Source of the DNA: Serilophus lunatus
Lineage: Eukaryota; Chordata; Aves; Passeriformes; Eurylaimidae
Reading direction: 5' to 3'
NCBI GenBank assembly: GCA_013399895.1
Contig: VXBA01005873.1
Location: forward strand, 79,161 to 143,160
DNA length: 64,000 bases
The notes under the pieces were generated by a model. It was not told the origin of the DNA and searched no databases. It was given only the letters and a program-made list of their open reading frames with translations. Position 1 is the first letter of the stretch. Each line of letters opens with the position of its first letter. This document shows positions 48,201 through 57,548 of this stretch, in pieces. The position numbers and the translations under genes are program-made.

Positions 48201-51200
48201 ATTCACAGAGTTTGCATCAGCTCACTATCCCATAGCCAAACATCTCAGCCTTTTCTCAGAACTATTTTTGACACCTTCCAACCCCCCTGCCCACAGTGAG
48301 AACATAACCTTCATGTTGAGGGCACCTGTTTCCATTTGTTTCTAACCTAGGTTTATGTGCATTTTTCAAACAGACTGACTAATCATTCAGTGAGCTTATT
48401 CTGCCTCTGACTTGTTCCCTGCTTTGGTTCCCCAGGGGAGCAATGCAGGAGGTACCTCTGGCGCTGCTGAGGGGTTTGAGGTACAAGGCCAACTCTTCCA
48501 CGCATTTCTTGCCCTCCTCGTAATGCTTTGTATCTTCAGCTCCACTGCATAAAGTAATTGGCTGCTGCTCAGGAACCTGAAGACAGATGACAGGGACATC
48601 TCTGATGAATATGTATAAACGAGAGGCAGTCACGCTTACAAACACTTGTTATTATGAAGCATTTCCTGTTCTGTTCCCCTTCTATGTTTTTTTCTGTATT
48701 AGTAAGCGTTTTTTTCAGCTTGTTTAATGAACAAATAGCATAAAAAAACCCCAGTGAGAATGAAAACAGAGACAGAATTTATGTTTGGTAGGCTTCTTTT
48801 ACTTAGTGGCTGACAAGAATTACAAGCAGAAGGCTTAACATGGCACTTCCTATAACTACAAAACCTTGGCTAAAATAACACACATGGAAACATTCCCAAA
48901 GCTGGCTGGCCAGAAAATAGAAAAAAGAAAAAAGTCATAAGAACCCAGGCTCGCAGGTAAATACAGATTTATATCTAGGGCCTCACAGCTCTAAAATCAT
49001 CCAGGGATAAGTCATTACAGCTACTTAGATTAGTGTGAGAAAGACTTAGCAGCAAATACACTACAACACCCTTGGAACATATTCTGACTAGACCAAATTA
49101 CCAACCCTAAGTTATCCCATGCAGTGCATATGAACACACCTTGAAAGGATTTATCTGACATTTTTTGGTGTGGGGGGCGCTGTTTCTAGGTGACATTTAT
49201 TTCTTCATCCAGACTTTCACCAGAAATCATGATTTTTCAAAGGGATTTGGCCCACCCCTCCCTCAAATTATAGTTTTGGTTTTGCCTTCCTCCTCTCTTA
49301 AAGCTTTGACCAAATTCGAGGCTGCAGTGTAGCACTGGACTAATGTTTCTCAACATCACTATTCAGCAGTCACCCCAACAGAACAGCACAGACAACTGGA
49401 AATACTCAGAATACTAAACACAAGCACGTTTTGCATGTGCTGTCCAAGCAGAACTAGAACTCTGAGACCTGCAAGTCAATCCCTCTCCCAGTGGCAGTAA
49501 CAGAATGCTAATCCCACATAGCTGCTTACAGGGACCAACTCAGGCCCTCAATCTAAAAGCACAAGCCTTTAATGCTTCAGTTAAATACAGTTACAAACCC
49601 ACTCACCTCACATGCAACCCAGCCACGGCAAGAGCAGTGCTGGGACGGCAGCACCAGATAAAAGCAGGGCATGTACAGAAAATACATCTGTACAGATATA
49701 CAGTTATCACCAGTGTGGACAGGAGCTTTCCTACCAATTTTAATAGACAGTAATGTTTTAACCACACAGTCACACTTCTCCTTACACAACAATCTCTGCC
49801 ATGTTGCTCATCTGACACACAGAGCAGAATAAAGTTACTCTCTACCCACTCTTGCTTCTACAGCAGGTAACAGGAATGTCAGAGTGCCATTAAGATGGCT
49901 GATACCACCCCAAAACTAACACAATCAAGAGAGGCTGGGTCAGACACAGCCTTTCATCCTGTTAAAGGGAAAAACAAACTCAAGCTCAATCACACCAAGA
50001 CAGCAAGGTTAGCACCAAAGCTTTTCACTGACAGCAGTTAACTTGGGACCTTCTGGGCATTTTTTTTTTTTTGGGACAGCTTTGGTTTTTGGGTTTGAGA
50101 GTTCTGTGTGTCTGTAAGCAAGAAAGCTTTCAGCAAAAGGAGATTTCACACCTGGATCTTACAGTAGTCAGACCTCACTGTCACAACAGCCTCAGCTCCA
50201 GTGGTTTCTTGGGATTTGGGAAACAAATGTTAACACCTTCAACATTTGCTTGCACGTCAACAGGGTGTTCCACACCTCCCTTTCAAAGGCACTGCTTCTG
50301 CCTGGGACATTGCAGCTCATCGATCAAGCCACATCTCATGCACACAGACTGCACCCCCTGCCTTATTTCCTGCTGTCACAGATTTTGTGCACATTCCTCC
50401 TTGCCATCAGTTGGGTGCAGACGTGGCCATTCCATGAGCAGCAGTGACAGCCCCAAACACAAGCCCGGTGTCCCAGCCCCCAGCAGACAAAGGGGGACAG
50501 GAAGCACGTTCAGCCCTGGATTTGGCCCCTGAATTGCAGGGGGTTTAGCACCCATTCAGAGCAGCAGTTTGGAATGCCAGACACAGCACAATGCCACCAG
50601 TGAGACACTGGGGCTGGCTAGGCAACTAACAGGGAGCTGCCCCTGGGAAAAAGCTGGGACAGAAAAACCTCCCAAGAGTTAACCAAGCTATTCAACACTA
50701 TCGTTCCCATTTCTTCTCTTTGCAAGGGAAGCTTGAGTGCAAAAAAATCTACATGCCTTGCACAACTGTACTGTTTGCAAAATGAGATTAAAAGAGACTA
50801 AACTTCCATCTTAAGCTGGAGCCAGTGTAGTACTGAACAAAGAAAGGAGACCTTATTCTGCGCTTTCAGCAGAAGAGAATTTATTTCTCCCCCCTCACAC
50901 TTTACCTTCTCATGCAATTCCCCTCATGACAAAATTCACAAATCATTTTCTTCTTGCTGGTTCTATTTTATGCACTTCCAAGAGTTACTTTAATATTTCA
51001 GGGTTAGAATGATTGTAAGAACAGCGTCTCCCAAGAGAAAAATCGAAAAGACGTGACTCATAAAAGTCACAGGAAATGTGAATTTTAATTTTGGCTCTGC
51101 TGTGAAATTGCTGAAGGACAACTGAGAAATAATTCTGTTCCAAAGCATTTTCACTTTCCCTTTGCAGAAGATGCTTTTAATAGCATGCATGACCCTATGG

Positions 51201-54200
51201 TCACTGCTGTTTACAACCTCTCTCGAGAGCCCCAGAATAGATGCCCCGCAGAGCGAGCTCATTATTTTCATCCTCATCCCATATTCCATTCCCTCAGACA
51301 CCACACCCTTATCACAGGTTTCACTGCCAATATATTCACACCATGTCATCAGCCCCTCCCAAGGGGGATGAGAGTGAGACAGGAGAAGTGATCTCAGATG
51401 TTGAATTGCCCTCAACATGTGCTGGGTTTGGGTGCATCTGCCCCAGGAGTGACTGCCAGTGTCCCAGCAGGGGAATGCTGCTGGCCCTGGGGACGGGCAG
51501 GTTAGGATGGCACGAGGAAAGGGATGGGAAAGGAATGCTAGAGCATCATCTCACACCAGGCAGAGATTTGGAATTGGTGATTTAAGTGTAATTTGATGAA
51601 GGATGTCAGCTTGAGTTGTCAGTAATTACCATTAGACATCTAATTGCACAGAATGAGAACACATTAAACAGAGCAAGTCCCTCTTGACCTGGTTTGAAAA
51701 CTGTTTCTCCCAATATTTCCCCCTGTTCTCTCCCCTGCAAAAAAGAAAAACACAAACCCCAAAAAGCCAAACAAGCCTACTGTCTTCAGTTCCTCAAAGG
51801 TTTGCATTAAGGGCATCACAGATAATTCCACTTTTGTGGCGCTTCACCAAAACTTACAACAAGAATTACCAAACGTGCCTCCGAAAGCTCTGCAGTTGCA
51901 ACCTCCCCCTCTCGACAGGGCAGTGAGGTAAGAGCACTCCACCCGTTCTCTCCCCGTGTACACGACTCCACTGCCTTATGTCTGGAGCTGGATTCACGTC
52001 CAGCAGGAGACTATGGAAGGAAATAAAGCACCACAGGCATTTCTGCCCCTCTGTGTCACCTGTTTGGAATGTGCATGCTGCTGGTTCCATGGGTTAAAAA
52101 AACACGAGGGAAGAGTTCAGATGACAGATCCACGATTATATACCTTCAAAATCCTGGCCAGGTGAATACCTAACATAGTTGCATACGGTGAGTAACGTGT
52201 GGATGCTTGAACAGCTAAAATTCAAACCTCATTCCCACAGAAACAGGCTTAAGGGATTTCTTTCCCCAAGGAGTAAGGTATCCATGAGTGCTCTGCTGAT
52301 TTGTGTCCGAGGCCATTGTGCCTTCCCTCCCTCACAATAGGCTTAGCTCCTGCTTAGGCATTCAGCTATTTCCAGCTCTCCTAGGAATAATAATTCTCAT
52401 GTTGCCCTCACAATCCCTTCTGCCCCTCATCTGATGTGGCTGAACTGATTCAGATGTGGGCTGAATTACCCGGCCAGAGCAGCTGCAGAATTCCCCACCC
52501 CTCAGGTGCTCAAGGCCAGCTTGGATGTGGCCTGGAACAACCTGGTGGGGTGGGAAATGTTCCTGCCCATGGCAGAGGGGTGGAACTAGATGAGCTTTAA
52601 GGCCCCTTCCAAACCAAATCATTCCATGATTCCGTGAGCACTGGCTCCCAGAACAGCCCCTGCAGCCACTGCTGATGTGTAGCCCACTGAGTCTCTGCAA
52701 CAGTTCATTTCTACATCAAGGATGGCTATAGCCTGGGCAACAGGTTTTATCTTTGGAAAGGGGTGGGGAGAGGGAAAACTGAGAAAGAGGCTGTAATTCA
52801 AGTGAGAAACAGCTCTTTTCATCATTAAAGTGACAAAGCCTATCCAGAGAGAGAATGCCATTGTCAGAGGAACAGGTTACTGCTTTCCTGGGTGACTGTG
52901 TGCCACATTTAGTGTGTTTTCCCCAGAAGTATAGTCCTGCTTATTTCACCCACTGAGCCCGTGCCAAAGCCAAAGTGACTTGCCCTGGAATCCCATCACT
53001 GCTGCCAGTCAGCAGAGAATAGATTTGTTTCTTTAAACTGCCTGGTCTCCTCCTCTGCCTCCAGCAAAAAAGCACTTAACACATAAAAGTGAGAACTCAG
53101 GAGTCTCCCCAAAGGGAAAAGAACAAACTGTTCTTCCTCCTCACAGATAAAAGCTTTAATTGTGCTGTATTATTTTTTTCTAAAATGAACCTGGTTTTTT
53201 TGGAGTGTCTAATTTAAAAATAAGGAATTACACATCTCCATGGACTCAGGTGAAGGTGTACAGGTGTTTGTTGGAGATTAAGGGACACTGATGCCATAGA
53301 CCCTCCTGAAACTTGAAACCATGAAGTGCAACCAGAAAACAGGCTTGATTTCAACTGGATTTGATAGCACTCATGCTTTGAAAGGTGGATTGCTGCTCAC
53401 ACACATTTCTGTTGACATGTACCAGAGTCCACCTTCTTAACAGGACACAGCTCAAAATCACTAGTTCCTCAAAAATACTTTTTATTTTTTTTAAATTTGT
53501 CCTTAACCAAGCCCCTTTCTGTAAAAAGATTCAAACAATGGCCTTAGAGAGCCTAATGGGGAAAGAGCAACTGTTTCCTGACCTCCACAGAGAAGAAGTG
53601 TGGTATTTTCCAGCACTCCCTGGCCTGGTGAACACTCCAAGAGCTGCACCCAACACTGGTTTCATTCACACTGCCCTTGAAGTTGGGAGCTGGGGGGGAA
53701 GGTGGTACAACCTTCTCTTCAGGGTAAAGTTTGTCAGCAATGAACACCCAGATTGTTGCTCAGATAACAGAATGCTGGGAGCAGCAAACATGCAGCAATG
53801 AGTGGCAAACAAGGGCTGTGGGGACACTGTCTCTTGGCAGCTTGAAGGTCATCGTGGGACAAGGTCCTGTAAATCTTGATCGCACAAAATTTTAAGATAT
53901 AAAAAGGAGCATGAAATGCTGCCATTATTCAAAGCCAGAACCCAAAGTTTAGAGGGGTCTCAAGGCAAACAAGACTATAAAGTCTCTCTTCCTTCTTCAT
54001 CCCTCACACATATGGATGAGAGAACTCTGGCTGGCTAACTAGAAAAACCAGAATAAAATTCTCAGTCACCCATACAGAGGCAGGGTGGTTTTCCATTCCA
54101 TTCCAGAGGATCTTGTTCTTATGGAAATTTTAATGTAGGCAAAGATCAAGTTAAAGCTATCACATAGCTTCTCACAAAGCTTCACAAATGCATACAAAGC

Positions 54201-55741
54201 AACCAAAAATGTAAGGGGAAAAAAAAAAAAAGACATTTGGGTGTAGATGGAACTATTCTAGAAACTCCAGAGAGGAAGTTAAGAAGATAGAAGGAAAAAG
54301 GAGAATGACAGTATCTATTTATGGCATCACCCACAGATCTCACACTGCTTGGAAGCTCTTCAAGGATGGTGGCATGTCCCAGAAATGGGAGTGCACAGTC
54401 TCCTGCAGAGCAGGATGAGTCACTCTGCACAGCCACAAACACCATTTCATTCCAAGCTGCTGAAATAACTTCTATGCTATAAGCCACAAAAAAACCAACC
54501 CCAAATTAGCCATGTTACTTGATTAACTAAGAATTGGCTAAAGCATGTCTGGATCTCTAGGTCCCAGTACCCAATAAAAAAGCAGCCTAAGAGCATCTTT
54601 CTTTCCTCCATAATTCTTTCCCTTTGTCTGAACTGTGGAATCTCACTGAATTTTCTGCTGCCTTTAGCTCCACTGAGCCCAGACACAGGAGCAGAACAAA
54701 CCCAAACAATCCCTTCATGATAACTGCATCCCACCTCCATTTTCATCCCTCATCCCTATGTCTCAGACAAGGTTGTCCCTTCTCTCCAAGTCCCCAGTCC
54801 TGCCCAGCCTCAGGAGCAGTGGGGTCACAGGAAGCTGGTGACCAACCCTGATAAGCTCCTGCTCATTTAAGTCAGGGCTGCACCTGAACAGGGGGATCCT
54901 GCTTTCCACACCTCCCTGCCCCTTTCCTGGGCCCACTCAGCCCCACCACAGCATCCCGCACCAGTGCCTGTTCCAGCAAAAACAGGAGTACTGGCCATGC
55001 TCCCCCATTCACCTGTAGGGATCTACAGGAACATTTCCAGGGCACAGTTTCAGATTAAGCATAAGGCTGTACAAAGGCTGCTACCAGAGGGGTCTGTCCC
55101 ACTTCCTTTACACTCCCCTCATGCTTTTGGGACAACTGGCCGCAGGTCTTTTTAGGTGAGTTACAGTAAAGCACATAACCTACACGGAAGGACTTCCCAC
55201 AAAATAAGATCCAGCTCATCCTTTTAGTAGAGCATGGCTAGGTAAGAGCCAGGGCAGAAGGAAGGGAACAGAACAAACCCATTCTACTGACAGCCCCTGG
55301 TAACACTGAATTAGATGTAACAAAAAATACAGCCAGCAACCGGTAGAATCGAGACTTAAACTCTCCTTTAGGCCCCTCTGCTACTTTTTCTGCAGCCATT
55401 CACAAAGGCAGATGCCTACTCTACACGATTAACAGTGTCACACCTTTTGCTATCCATGGCTTGTCCCCCTAAGAGAAAGGCAAACCCACCACAACCTCAG
55501 GTGTTCTTACCTGAGCCCCCACGAGTTGCAGCAAGGCTGAGTTGACGGGCAGGAGTTCGATGTCTGTGTTGATAGTGGTCTGGTCGAAGGGACATGCCTT
55601 CCTGTGCAGCTTGTTGAGGCACATCTTGCAGACAGTGTGGCCACAGCCCAAGCTGATGGGCTTCCGGATGGTTTCGTCGAAAGTCTGTGTGCAAATGGGG
55701 CAGGAGAGAAAATCCGTCCATTGTGGAGCTTGTACAGGCAT
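24129..55741 (-). CDS. RC3H1: Roquin-1, RING and CCCH zinc-finger RNA-binding protein (gene-level, 19 coding exons)
   Basis: Roquin-1 acts in the cytoplasm and P-bodies, binding stem-loops in 3' UTRs of immune mRNAs such as ICOS and TNF and recruiting deadenylation and decapping factors. Joined exon phases agree from ATG (55741-55739) to TGA (24131-24129), giving 1,123 residues against 1,133 recalled for human. Domains: RING (Cys14, Cys17, Cys33, His35, Cys38, Cys41, Cys50, Asp53); ROQ region about 90-400 with Met199 (the mouse sanroque residue), Lys220, Lys239, Tyr250 and Arg260 all kept; CCCH finger (Cys419, Cys428, Cys434, His438); a proline- and glutamine-rich middle; a C-terminal coiled coil, [10 protein letters not shown] and the TPTSAP end. 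It is paralogous to RC3H2, but the C-terminal sequence and synteny with SERPINC1 identify RC3H1. A 12-residue proline-rich piece of the human protein is not found. Confidence 0.98.
24280..25240 (-). other. RC3H1: RC3H1 intron 19
   Basis: AT-rich intron of 961 bp. I see no repeat of known family or other feature. Confidence 0.8.
25241..25356 (-). CDS. RC3H1: RC3H1 coding exon 19
   Basis: It encodes [20 protein letters not shown] to [10 protein letters not shown], with acceptor ttaaag and donor CAG|gtaaca, phase 0 to 2. It aligns with the human segment ENQCSLDMKSKL to AEDLTLTFS. Confidence 0.96.
25357..27923 (-). other. RC3H1: RC3H1 introns 18 and 17
   Basis: Two introns (25357-25919 and 26091-27923) flank exon 18. 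I see AT-rich sequence without a recognisable repeat or RNA gene. Confidence 0.75.
25920..26090 (-). CDS. RC3H1: RC3H1 coding exon 18: coiled coil and proline run
   Basis: 57 codons, phase 0 at both ends, encoding [18 protein letters not shown], then a run of six prolines with [20 protein letters not shown] to TRELSM. The heptad-like Leu and Gln spacing suggests a coiled coil. Donor ATG|gtgagt. Confidence 0.97.
27924..28059 (-). CDS. RC3H1: RC3H1 coding exon 17: glutamine-rich coiled coil
   Basis: It encodes [20 protein letters not shown], then a Q-rich helix ([20 protein letters not shown]) to LRGLE. Phase 2 to 0. The donor is GAG|gttggt, a weak 5' splice site. Confidence 0.96.
28176..28266 (-). 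CDS. RC3H1: RC3H1 coding exon 16
   Basis: It encodes [20 protein letters not shown] to [10 protein letters not shown], matching the human [12 protein letters not shown] segment. The acceptor is ctggcag and the donor CAG|gtagga. The following intron is only 116 bp. Confidence 0.96.
29068..29450 (-). repeat. CR1 LINE 3'-end fragment in RC3H1 intron 15
   Basis: The longest CR1 copy in the window (about 380 bp). It reads 'ccaaattggaagggaccca' and 'gatccaactcctgaccctg', then 'ctccctgagctctggcagcc', 'ggggagcctgttcagtgcc' and the 'ctcccctgaagtctccccttc' region farther 5' in the element. It is in the same orientation as RC3H1. Confidence 0.94.
29632..29842 (-). CDS. RC3H1: RC3H1 coding exon 15
   Basis: It encodes [40 protein letters not shown] and TKPIIS, phase 0 to 1. 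The acceptor is ctgcccag and the donor CAG|gtacgg. It matches the human [11 protein letters not shown] and [18 protein letters not shown] segments. Confidence 0.97.
29843..32087 (-). other. RC3H1: RC3H1 intron 14
   Basis: 2.2 kb of AT-rich intron. No exon, CR1 copy or RNA gene seen. Confidence 0.75.
32088..32240 (-). CDS. RC3H1: RC3H1 coding exon 14
   Basis: 51 codons, phase 0, [20 protein letters not shown] to [11 protein letters not shown]. Acceptor ttgtacag, donor GCG|gtacgt. Nearly identical to the human segment, including [20 protein letters not shown]. Confidence 0.97.
32841..32969 (-). CDS. RC3H1: RC3H1 coding exon 13
   Basis: 43 codons, phase 0, [20 protein letters not shown] to [13 protein letters not shown]. 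Acceptor catttcag, donor GAG|gtaagc. In human the residues just before PHPSLDEL are a proline-rich stretch that I cannot find here. Confidence 0.97.
33992..34371 (-). CDS. RC3H1: RC3H1 coding exon 12: GC-rich, proline- and tyrosine-rich region
   Basis: It encodes [54 protein letters not shown] and QIRPSCHR. Acceptor cctgcag, donor AGG|gtacgg, phase 1 to 0. Compared with the human segment it is richer in Ala and Pro ([18 protein letters not shown]), and third codon positions are almost all G or C, unlike the neighbouring exons. The 3' boundary is chosen because the frame loses similarity after PSCHR and the phase fits exon 13. Confidence 0.93.
35673..35890 (-). CDS. RC3H1: RC3H1 coding exon 11
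   Basis: It encodes [34 protein letters not shown] and [11 protein letters not shown], phase 2 to 1. Acceptor ctttttag, donor AAG|gtaaga. The MVPR-G motif at Arg580 corresponds to the second reported MALT1 cleavage site of Roquin-1 (human Arg579). Confidence 0.97.
36227..36508 (-). CDS. RC3H1: RC3H1 coding exon 10
   Basis: It encodes [20 protein letters not shown] to [11 protein letters not shown], phase 2 to 2. The donor is CTT|gtacgg, unusually weak. LISR-G at Arg510 matches the first reported MALT1 cleavage position, with Ser where human has Pro. Confidence 0.96.
36509..39631 (-). other. RC3H1: RC3H1 intron 9
   Basis: 3.1 kb, AT-rich. I recognise no repeat family or embedded gene. Confidence 0.75.
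39632..39744 (-). CDS. RC3H1: RC3H1 coding exon 9: CCCH zinc finger
   Basis: It contains the whole C-x8-C-x5-C-x3-H finger (Cys419, Cys428, Cys434, His438), within [15 protein letters not shown] and [14 protein letters not shown]. Acceptor cttgtcag, donor AAA|gtaagt, phase 0 to 2. The finger cooperates with the ROQ domain in binding AU-rich RNA. Confidence 0.98.
41332..41450 (-). CDS. RC3H1: RC3H1 coding exon 8
   Basis: It encodes [20 protein letters not shown] to [11 protein letters not shown], the second HEPN half C-terminal to the ROQ core. Acceptor caacag, donor CAG|gtaaaa. Confidence 0.97.
43443..43575 (-). CDS. RC3H1: RC3H1 coding exon 7
   Basis: It encodes [20 protein letters not shown] to LANIDPSP, identical in most positions to human. 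Acceptor tttttttaag, donor CAG|gtaagt. Confidence 0.97.
44697..44897 (-). CDS. RC3H1: RC3H1 coding exon 6: ROQ domain, winged-helix part
   Basis: 67 codons, phase 0, [20 protein letters not shown] to [15 protein letters not shown]. It includes Arg260 of the RNA-contact set. Donor AAG|gtaaag. Confidence 0.98.
45695..45870 (-). CDS. RC3H1: RC3H1 coding exon 5: ROQ RNA-binding core
   Basis: It starts two bases into Ala198; Met199, the residue altered in the mouse sanroque autoimmune allele, is at 45868-45866. Lys220, Lys239 and Tyr250 of the stem-loop contact surface are present ([30 protein letters not shown]). Acceptor accctcag, donor AAG|gtatga. Confidence 0.98.
46969..47208 (-). CDS. RC3H1: RC3H1 coding exon 4: HEPN/ROQ N-terminal part
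   Basis: It encodes [20 protein letters not shown] to [13 protein letters not shown], phase 1 to 1. Acceptor ttttgaag, donor CAG|gtaggt. Confidence 0.98.
48456..48576 (-). CDS. RC3H1: RC3H1 coding exon 3
   Basis: It encodes [20 protein letters not shown] to LKPLSSAR, phase 0 to 1. Acceptor gtcttcag, donor GAG|gtacct. It links the RING to the ROQ module. Confidence 0.97.
48577..55510 (-). other. RC3H1: RC3H1 intron 2 (6.9 kb)
   Basis: The largest intron. It contains one CR1 fragment near 52500 and otherwise AT-rich sequence. No coding exon or RNA gene is supported; the open frames here lack family similarity. Confidence 0.75.
52500..52640 (+). repeat. CR1 LINE 3'-end fragment in RC3H1 intron 2
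   Basis: It reads 'gctcaaggccagcttggatg', 'gaacaacctggtggggtgg', 'cctgcccatggcagagggg' and ends 'tcattccatgattccgtg', a CR1 3' end in plus orientation, antisense to RC3H1. Confidence 0.95.
55511..55741 (-). CDS. RC3H1: RC3H1 first coding exon: RING finger
   Basis: 77 codons from [14 protein letters not shown] to ALLQLVGAQ, with the full C3HC3D-type RING (last ligand Asp53). The start is chosen because MPVQAPQW is the known vertebrate Roquin-1 N-terminus; the open frame continues 23 codons upstream without similarity. Donor CAG|gtaaga. The RING is linked to E3 ubiquitin ligase and stress-granule functions. Confidence 0.98.
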
Positions 55742-55843
55742 TGCTTCAGGAGGGCACTGACGGGACACACCCGAAGCACAGATTCCACTGGAATCAAAAT
55801 CTTGGGACAAAAAGTCTGTTTGCTTTTAAACGTCTTCTGCAGG
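55742..55843 (-). other. RC3H1: RC3H1 5' UTR part of exon 2 (acceptor uncertain)
   Basis: Two possible acceptors precede the start codon on the minus strand. One is 'tctgtacctgcag' with a good pyrimidine tract and branch-like 'gctgac', putting the exon start near 55843. The other is 'ttgattccag', near 55787. I favour the first. Confidence 0.45.
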
Positions 55844-57484
55844 TACAGACAGTCAGCACATAGTGTGAAACATAACCTAGAAGAGAGCAGAGACACTCAG
55901 TGAGCAGTTGCCTGGACAGGCAGGTGAGAGCCTTTGGGCTCAGCAAACAGCAATTGTCAAGGTACTGCTGAACTAAGAGCGCAGTTCTGACACTGAATAC
56001 ACCACTGGGTCACGATTTGCTTTCATTCCAGCTACTCTCTGGAACTGGAAAAGCCAATTTAAACCATTTCTGCTGTTATACAGCATGAAAAAAAAAGAGA
56101 TAGATAACTATCTCGTTGAAGTTGTGAGACTAATCAGCTTTCTGGTTTTATGTTCTCTCTTTTCTTTACCAATGATCCGATAATATCAACAAGATTTGAA
56201 TGAATGAGACCATTTCAGAAGGGCTGGTGTGTTTATTCCACTACACCCACTTTGGTATTCACTGTGAGCTTGAAATAATTCCACTCAGACAAGGCTTCAT
56301 CCCAAAGTTTCACCTAAAGCAAACCTCCTTCGGGCTGCAGTGGGCTCTGGGCTGGCCATGGAATTCCGTGACTTTGGAAGGTGTGAGGTGCCCCAGCACC
56401 CCCTTGGGATGGGATGGGATGGTGGCTCAGGGGACAGACACTGTCCCTGTGCAGCACAGCTCCATCACCAGGTGCTGCTCCTGCAGCACCTCCTCACAGG
56501 CTGTGCTCCCACACTGCACACACCCTGCTTTCCCAGGTGCAATCCTGGCCCTCAGTCCACCCGCCGAGCAGTTCCATCCTTCAAAAGCAGGAAGAACATT
56601 TCTAGGAGTCATTCTGGACTGGAGGAGCGACAACTGTTCCTCAAGGACCCTTTTGTAACCCCAATTTACATCATTCACTGCCTACCTAGAGATTCTACTC
56701 ACAGAAAGAGCAACACCTTCAATGTGTTGAGAAATCACACGGGGACAAAACAGAGGAGAACTTGACAGGTAGACCTTTATTACCTGGCACTTTCAAATCA
56801 AAATACTAAGAGGATCAAATGTTATTCATTATCAGGGAATGGAAGAAAAGACATCCCTTTGGGATAGGAGAACAACAGAGGAAAAATAGAAAAGAATAGA
56901 TGAAGAGATATTAAAAGAACCGTTATCAAAAAGAAAATTGGTAATAAAATAATTTCTGATGTCTGCCTTACTTTCTCTAATGAAGTTAGCAAAAAAAAAA
57001 AAAAGCACAGGTCACTGATTTGCAACCCATTTTTCCAAATCAAGCAGCAAACCATCACCAGAAATCCCACTCCTACCACACAGATGTGTTAGTCTGCCTT
57101 TCCCAACACCCCACTGGCTCCAGTTTCAAACCAGTTGGTGTGCACTTGCTGGCCAGTATCTGCTGATAGAACCTTCTGACATGAGCAAAACAGCAACCTC
57201 TTATCAAATCCTACCTGAAAAACAGCCTCACAATTGAAATGAAAATCTCCATTCTAAAGGCAAAGAGAGAAACTTCAAATTAGGACTTGTGCAATTCAGA
57301 ATCAAAGCAACAACATCAAAAAATCTATTGCTAAAACAGCTTCAGGCATTTTTTTTTAAAGAATTCAGGGCAATGCTGTTCACCATTAATATCATTTTGC
57401 CAAGGCAAACAATGAAATGTTACTAGTTAAGCTTTTAGCCATGTTGCATCCAACATTAAAGCTTAGCTTTAAGGCTAATGCAAA

Positions 57485-57548
57485 GGAGTTGGGCTGGATG
57501 ATCCCTGTGCATCCCTCCCAGCTCAGGGTGCTCTGTGATTCCATGAAA
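57485..57548 (+). repeat. CR1 LINE 3'-end fragment (short)
   Basis: 'gttgggctggatgatccctg' followed by 'cccagctcagggtgctctgt' and 'gattccatg', the last 60 or so bases of a CR1 subfamily, plus orientation. Confidence 0.85.

Larger units (their letters stand above)
44898..48455 (-). other. RC3H1: RC3H1 introns 5, 4 and 3
   Basis: Introns 44898-45694, 45871-46968 and 47209-48455. AT-rich; no repeat family, RNA gene or further exon recognised. Confidence 0.7.
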
